A stretch of 47,195 bases of DNA from a virus, in the IMG/VR virus record IMGVR_UViG_3300017755_004695, positions 1-47,195 of that record, one strand, 5' to 3'. The translations under genes were made by a program, and so were the position numbers. The first letter of the stretch is position 1, and each line of letters starts with the position of its first letter. Of this stretch, positions 45,856-47,195 are shown in pieces. The notes beneath the pieces are model-generated. The model was not told the origin of the DNA. It ran no database searches and saw nothing but the letters and a program-made list of their open reading frames with translations.

Positions 45856-46298
45856 TATGCTAATGCTCTCATTCTTTTAACAAGTCTACCTGCTCTATTT
45901 GGTACTTGTCTATACCATGCAGAGTCTATCATTTCATCTGCGGCTTTATTCCAATCTTTTGAATCCACTCCAGCCTTCATACCCTTAAACTTGGATAGAC
46001 GCGGTCTTCCCATATTAAACATCATGTTAGCAATGATTAGTTTGCATTCTTCTGGCAAGACATTAAAGTCATTGTACAATCGCTCGCAATCTGAGAGCAC
46101 GATTTGTACGTCTTTGTCAAAGGCTTCGATAACTCTATCTTCTGATACAGGAGTTCCAATTTCTTGTCCATGTTCTGGATCAGAATCAATAACCAAATGA
46201 CCAATGCCAAAGGTAGGGTAACCAAGGTGATCTTTATATATTTCATATTTAACTCCTTCATCCACTTCAAGTTCTTTTCTTAACTGTTCTATATTCAT
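45855..46298 (-). CDS. T4-type lysozyme (GH24 muramidase)
   Basis: 147 residues (T4 gpe: 164). VDEGVKYEIYKDHLGYPTFG then IGH has the catalytic Glu-Asp-Thr triad spaced as in T4 lysozyme (E11, D20, T26). LIIANMMFNMGRPRLSKFKG and SAWYRQVPNRAGRLVKRMRA correspond to T4 NMVFQMG...F and SRWYNQTPNRAKRV. Cleaves peptidoglycan. No signal peptide, so export would need a holin, or it acts as a baseplate enzyme. Late promoter at 46321. Confidence 0.92.
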   Translation of the reverse strand: MNIEQLRKELEVDEGVKYEIYKDHLGYPTFGIGHLVIDSDPEHGQEIGTPVSEDRVIEAFDKDVQIVLSDCERLYNDFNVLPEECKLIIANMMFNMGRPRLSKFKGMKAGVDSKDWNKAADEMIDSAWYRQVPNRAGRLVKRMRALA

Positions 46299-46320
46299 AT
46301 TATACCTCCTTATAATTAAC

Positions 46321-46328
46321 TATTTATA
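46321..46328 (-). promoter_or_regulatory. T4-type late promoter of the lysozyme gene
   Basis: Perfect TATAAATA on the minus strand, followed by GTTAATTAT, the ribosome binding site AAGGAGG and the ATG at 46298. Confidence 0.8.
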
Positions 46329-46331
46329 ATA

Positions 46332-46360
46332 AAAAAGGCGGGAAGAACCCGCCTAATTTT
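46332..46360 (-). terminator. Intrinsic terminator
   Basis: GGCGGG and CCCGCC form a six-pair GC stem with a five-base loop, followed on the minus strand by TTTTTTATT. The other side also has a T run (AATTTTTG), so it could work in both directions. It ends the Hsp20 unit just before the late promoter. Confidence 0.85.
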
Positions 46361-46368
46361 TGATTTGA

Positions 46369-46410
46369 TTATGATAAAAAATCGTTTTCTTCTTCAGTGT
46401 ATGGCCACAT
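46369..46410 (-). CDS. Possible 13-residue mini-gene
   Basis: ATG TGG CCA TAC ... TCA TAA encodes MWPYTEEENDFLS. It begins two bases after the stop of the upstream gene. Its acidic WPYT.EE..FL pattern resembles tiny leader-like ORFs I recall in T4-like phages. Coding status is uncertain because of its length. Confidence 0.35.
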   Translation of the reverse strand: MWPYTEEENDFLS

Positions 46411-46411
46411 A

Positions 46412-46642
46412 TTAGTACTTACCATAATATTCATTAATAGTGCGATCATTCAACTGACGGAGTATTTGATCATGCTCCTTCTGATGATTAAAGCCAAGAC
46501 TTATAAGATCCTGAGCAACACGTCTATTGGCTGCCATTTGTCTATTGTATTGAATATTTGATAGAGTGCGTTTGCCCCAGGCTGCAATTGCGTCGCATAC
46601 CCGGCATGTGGCTGTACTTACAGCCTGAGTTAGAGTTGTCAT
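46412..46642 (-). CDS. Small basic helical protein, 76 residues
   Basis: VSTATCRVCDAIAAWGKRTL has a CxxC; the rest is helical and basic (NIQYNRQMAANRRVAQDLIS) with a NEYYGKY tail. The upstream CxxC and an amphipathic helix suggest a small metal- or membrane-associated protein, not recognised. 16 bases downstream of hsp20, same transcript. Confidence 0.62.
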   Translation of the reverse strand: MTTLTQAVSTATCRVCDAIAAWGKRTLSNIQYNRQMAANRRVAQDLISLGFNHQKEHDQILRQLNDRTINEYYGKY

Positions 46643-46658
46643 TTATTTTTCCTCGTTA

Positions 46659-47069
46659 TTAATTAATTTTAATTTTACGAGGTCGCTTCTCTTCTGGTAG
46701 AACTACTTTAAGATTAACAGTAAGGATTCCATCCTGAATGTCGGCACCGTCTACTTCTGTATATTCAGACAGTCTAAATGACCTATTAAACTTTCGAGCA
46801 CTGATACCTTTATGGACGTAAGCGTCTTGTTCTCTACGCTTTGGTCTATCACCAATAATCGTTAACACATGATCTTTTATTTCAATATCGATATGATCTT
46901 TCTTGAAACCGGCTACTGCCATCTCAATCTCATATGTCATACTATCATGCTTAACTACATTGTATGGTGGATAAGTATCTTTCGCGTGGCTATGAATATT
47001 TTCTAGCTGGTCGAAAATGTGATCGAAACCCAAAAAAGCGTTTCTTGGATAAATAAAGTTCTTAGTCAT
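46659..47069 (-). CDS. hsp20: Small heat-shock protein Hsp20
   Basis: 136 residues. The alpha-crystallin domain is complete: YPPYNVVKHDSMTYEIEMAV then AGFKKDHIDIEIKDHVLTII (P.yn......y.iemavaGf.k.di.i...d..l.I.g), and SARKFNRSFRLSEYTEVDGA then DIQDGILTVNL (f.r.f.L.......a...dGiL.v.l), with a C-terminal KIKI (IxI-like) motif. Holdase chaperone; hsp20 is a core gene of T4-like cyanophages and related marine myoviruses. A strong GGAGG precedes the ATG. Confidence 0.95.
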   Translation of the reverse strand: MTKNFIYPRNAFLGFDHIFDQLENIHSHAKDTYPPYNVVKHDSMTYEIEMAVAGFKKDHIDIEIKDHVLTIIGDRPKRREQDAYVHKGISARKFNRSFRLSEYTEVDGADIQDGILTVNLKVVLPEEKRPRKIKIN

Positions 47070-47100
47070 AATTGCCTCCTATTGACTAGCAAGGTTAAAC

Positions 47101-47122
47101 GAGTCCCGGTTATCGGCGACTC
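47101..47122. promoter_or_regulatory. Leader hairpin upstream of hsp20
   Basis: GAGTC/GACTC arms with inner CCG/CGG pairs and a one-base bulge, 32 bases before the ATG. Flanked upstream by a very AT-rich tract (47123-47155) that may hold the promoter; no clear -35/-10 pair or TATAAATA is seen there. Confidence 0.4.
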
Positions 47123-47195
47123 TATAATATATATAATATATTTTTTTTTAATTTAAACCAGTAGGTCCAAATTTTTTTTTATAAGCTATTTCAAA

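Noticed and set aside
1-47195. CRISPR arrays, insertion sequences, integrase or attachment sites
   Set aside because: No regularly spaced direct repeats, transposase or integrase motifs, or tRNA-duplicating att-like repeats were found in the window.

Overview
The window is part of the genome of an AT-rich, T4-like marine myovirus. The T4-type replication set is present: family B DNA polymerase gp43, gp41-type helicase, UvsX recombinase, RNase H, gp42-type dCMP hydroxymethylase, dCMP deaminase, MazG, Hsp20 and a T4-type lysozyme. With it come ThyX and many short overlapping genes like those of marine cyanophages and pelagiphages. The host was probably an alphaproteobacterium, perhaps a SAR11 relative. 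The best evidence is a tmRNA gene in the circularly permuted two-piece order known from alphaproteobacteria, with an alphaproteobacteria-like tag ending ANDNFAPQEFAQAA. The host assignment is inference.

Layout, mostly transcribed leftward (minus strand):
(1) 1-5938 is an accessory operon with two PP-loop amidotransferase-like proteins, a GNAT acetyltransferase, an Fe(II)/2OG-oxygenase-like protein, and the permease (TctA) and binding protein (TctC) of a tripartite tricarboxylate transporter.
(2) 5965-7037 holds three small genes and the permuted tmRNA, with a 45-codon gene inside the tmRNA intervening segment.
(3) 7047-8589 is the only plus-strand block. It starts at a perfect T4 late promoter and includes a 10-cysteine mini-protein.
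(4) 8586-11653 carries small membrane or coiled-coil proteins and a SleB-like cell wall hydrolase.
(5) 11749-19820 is a tight sugar cluster: several glycosyltransferases, two methyltransferases, a sugar nucleotidyltransferase and, translationally coupled to it, a RuBisCO-like protein.
(6) 19838-29288 is replication and repair (exonuclease, RNase H, ThyX, helicase, UvsX), plus a radical SAM protein and an EF-hand membrane protein.
(7) 29316-34378 is a DNA-modification island: C5-cytosine methyltransferase, sugar epimerase, T4 alpha-glucosyltransferase homologue, UDG-like protein, dCMP deaminase, dCMP hydroxymethylase and an Nmad1-like protein.
(8) 34366-36683 is small genes behind repeated terminator-promoter cassettes, plus a ParB-like protein.
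(9) 36807-37713 is a tRNA with a leucine-type body but a GUU (Asn) anticodon, six bases downstream of a minimal Asn/Asp-type class II aminoacyl-tRNA synthetase core.
(10) 37786-47069 is a primase-like protein, MazG, DNA polymerase, two Fe-S assembly proteins, a purine-uptake/salvage set (BMP binding protein, 2OG oxygenase, APRT), a HAD phosphatase, lysozyme and Hsp20.

Regulation is unusually legible. Twelve minus-strand promoters have a -35 of TTTACA, TTTACT or TGTACA, exactly 17 bases, then TATAAT; these look like host-sigma70-type early promoters. T4 late promoters (TATAAATA) precede the plus-strand block and several minus-strand genes. The strongest candidates for something undescribed are the RuBisCO-like protein in a viral sugar pathway, the viral permuted tmRNA with a gene in its intervening segment, and the synthetase/chimeric-tRNA pair.
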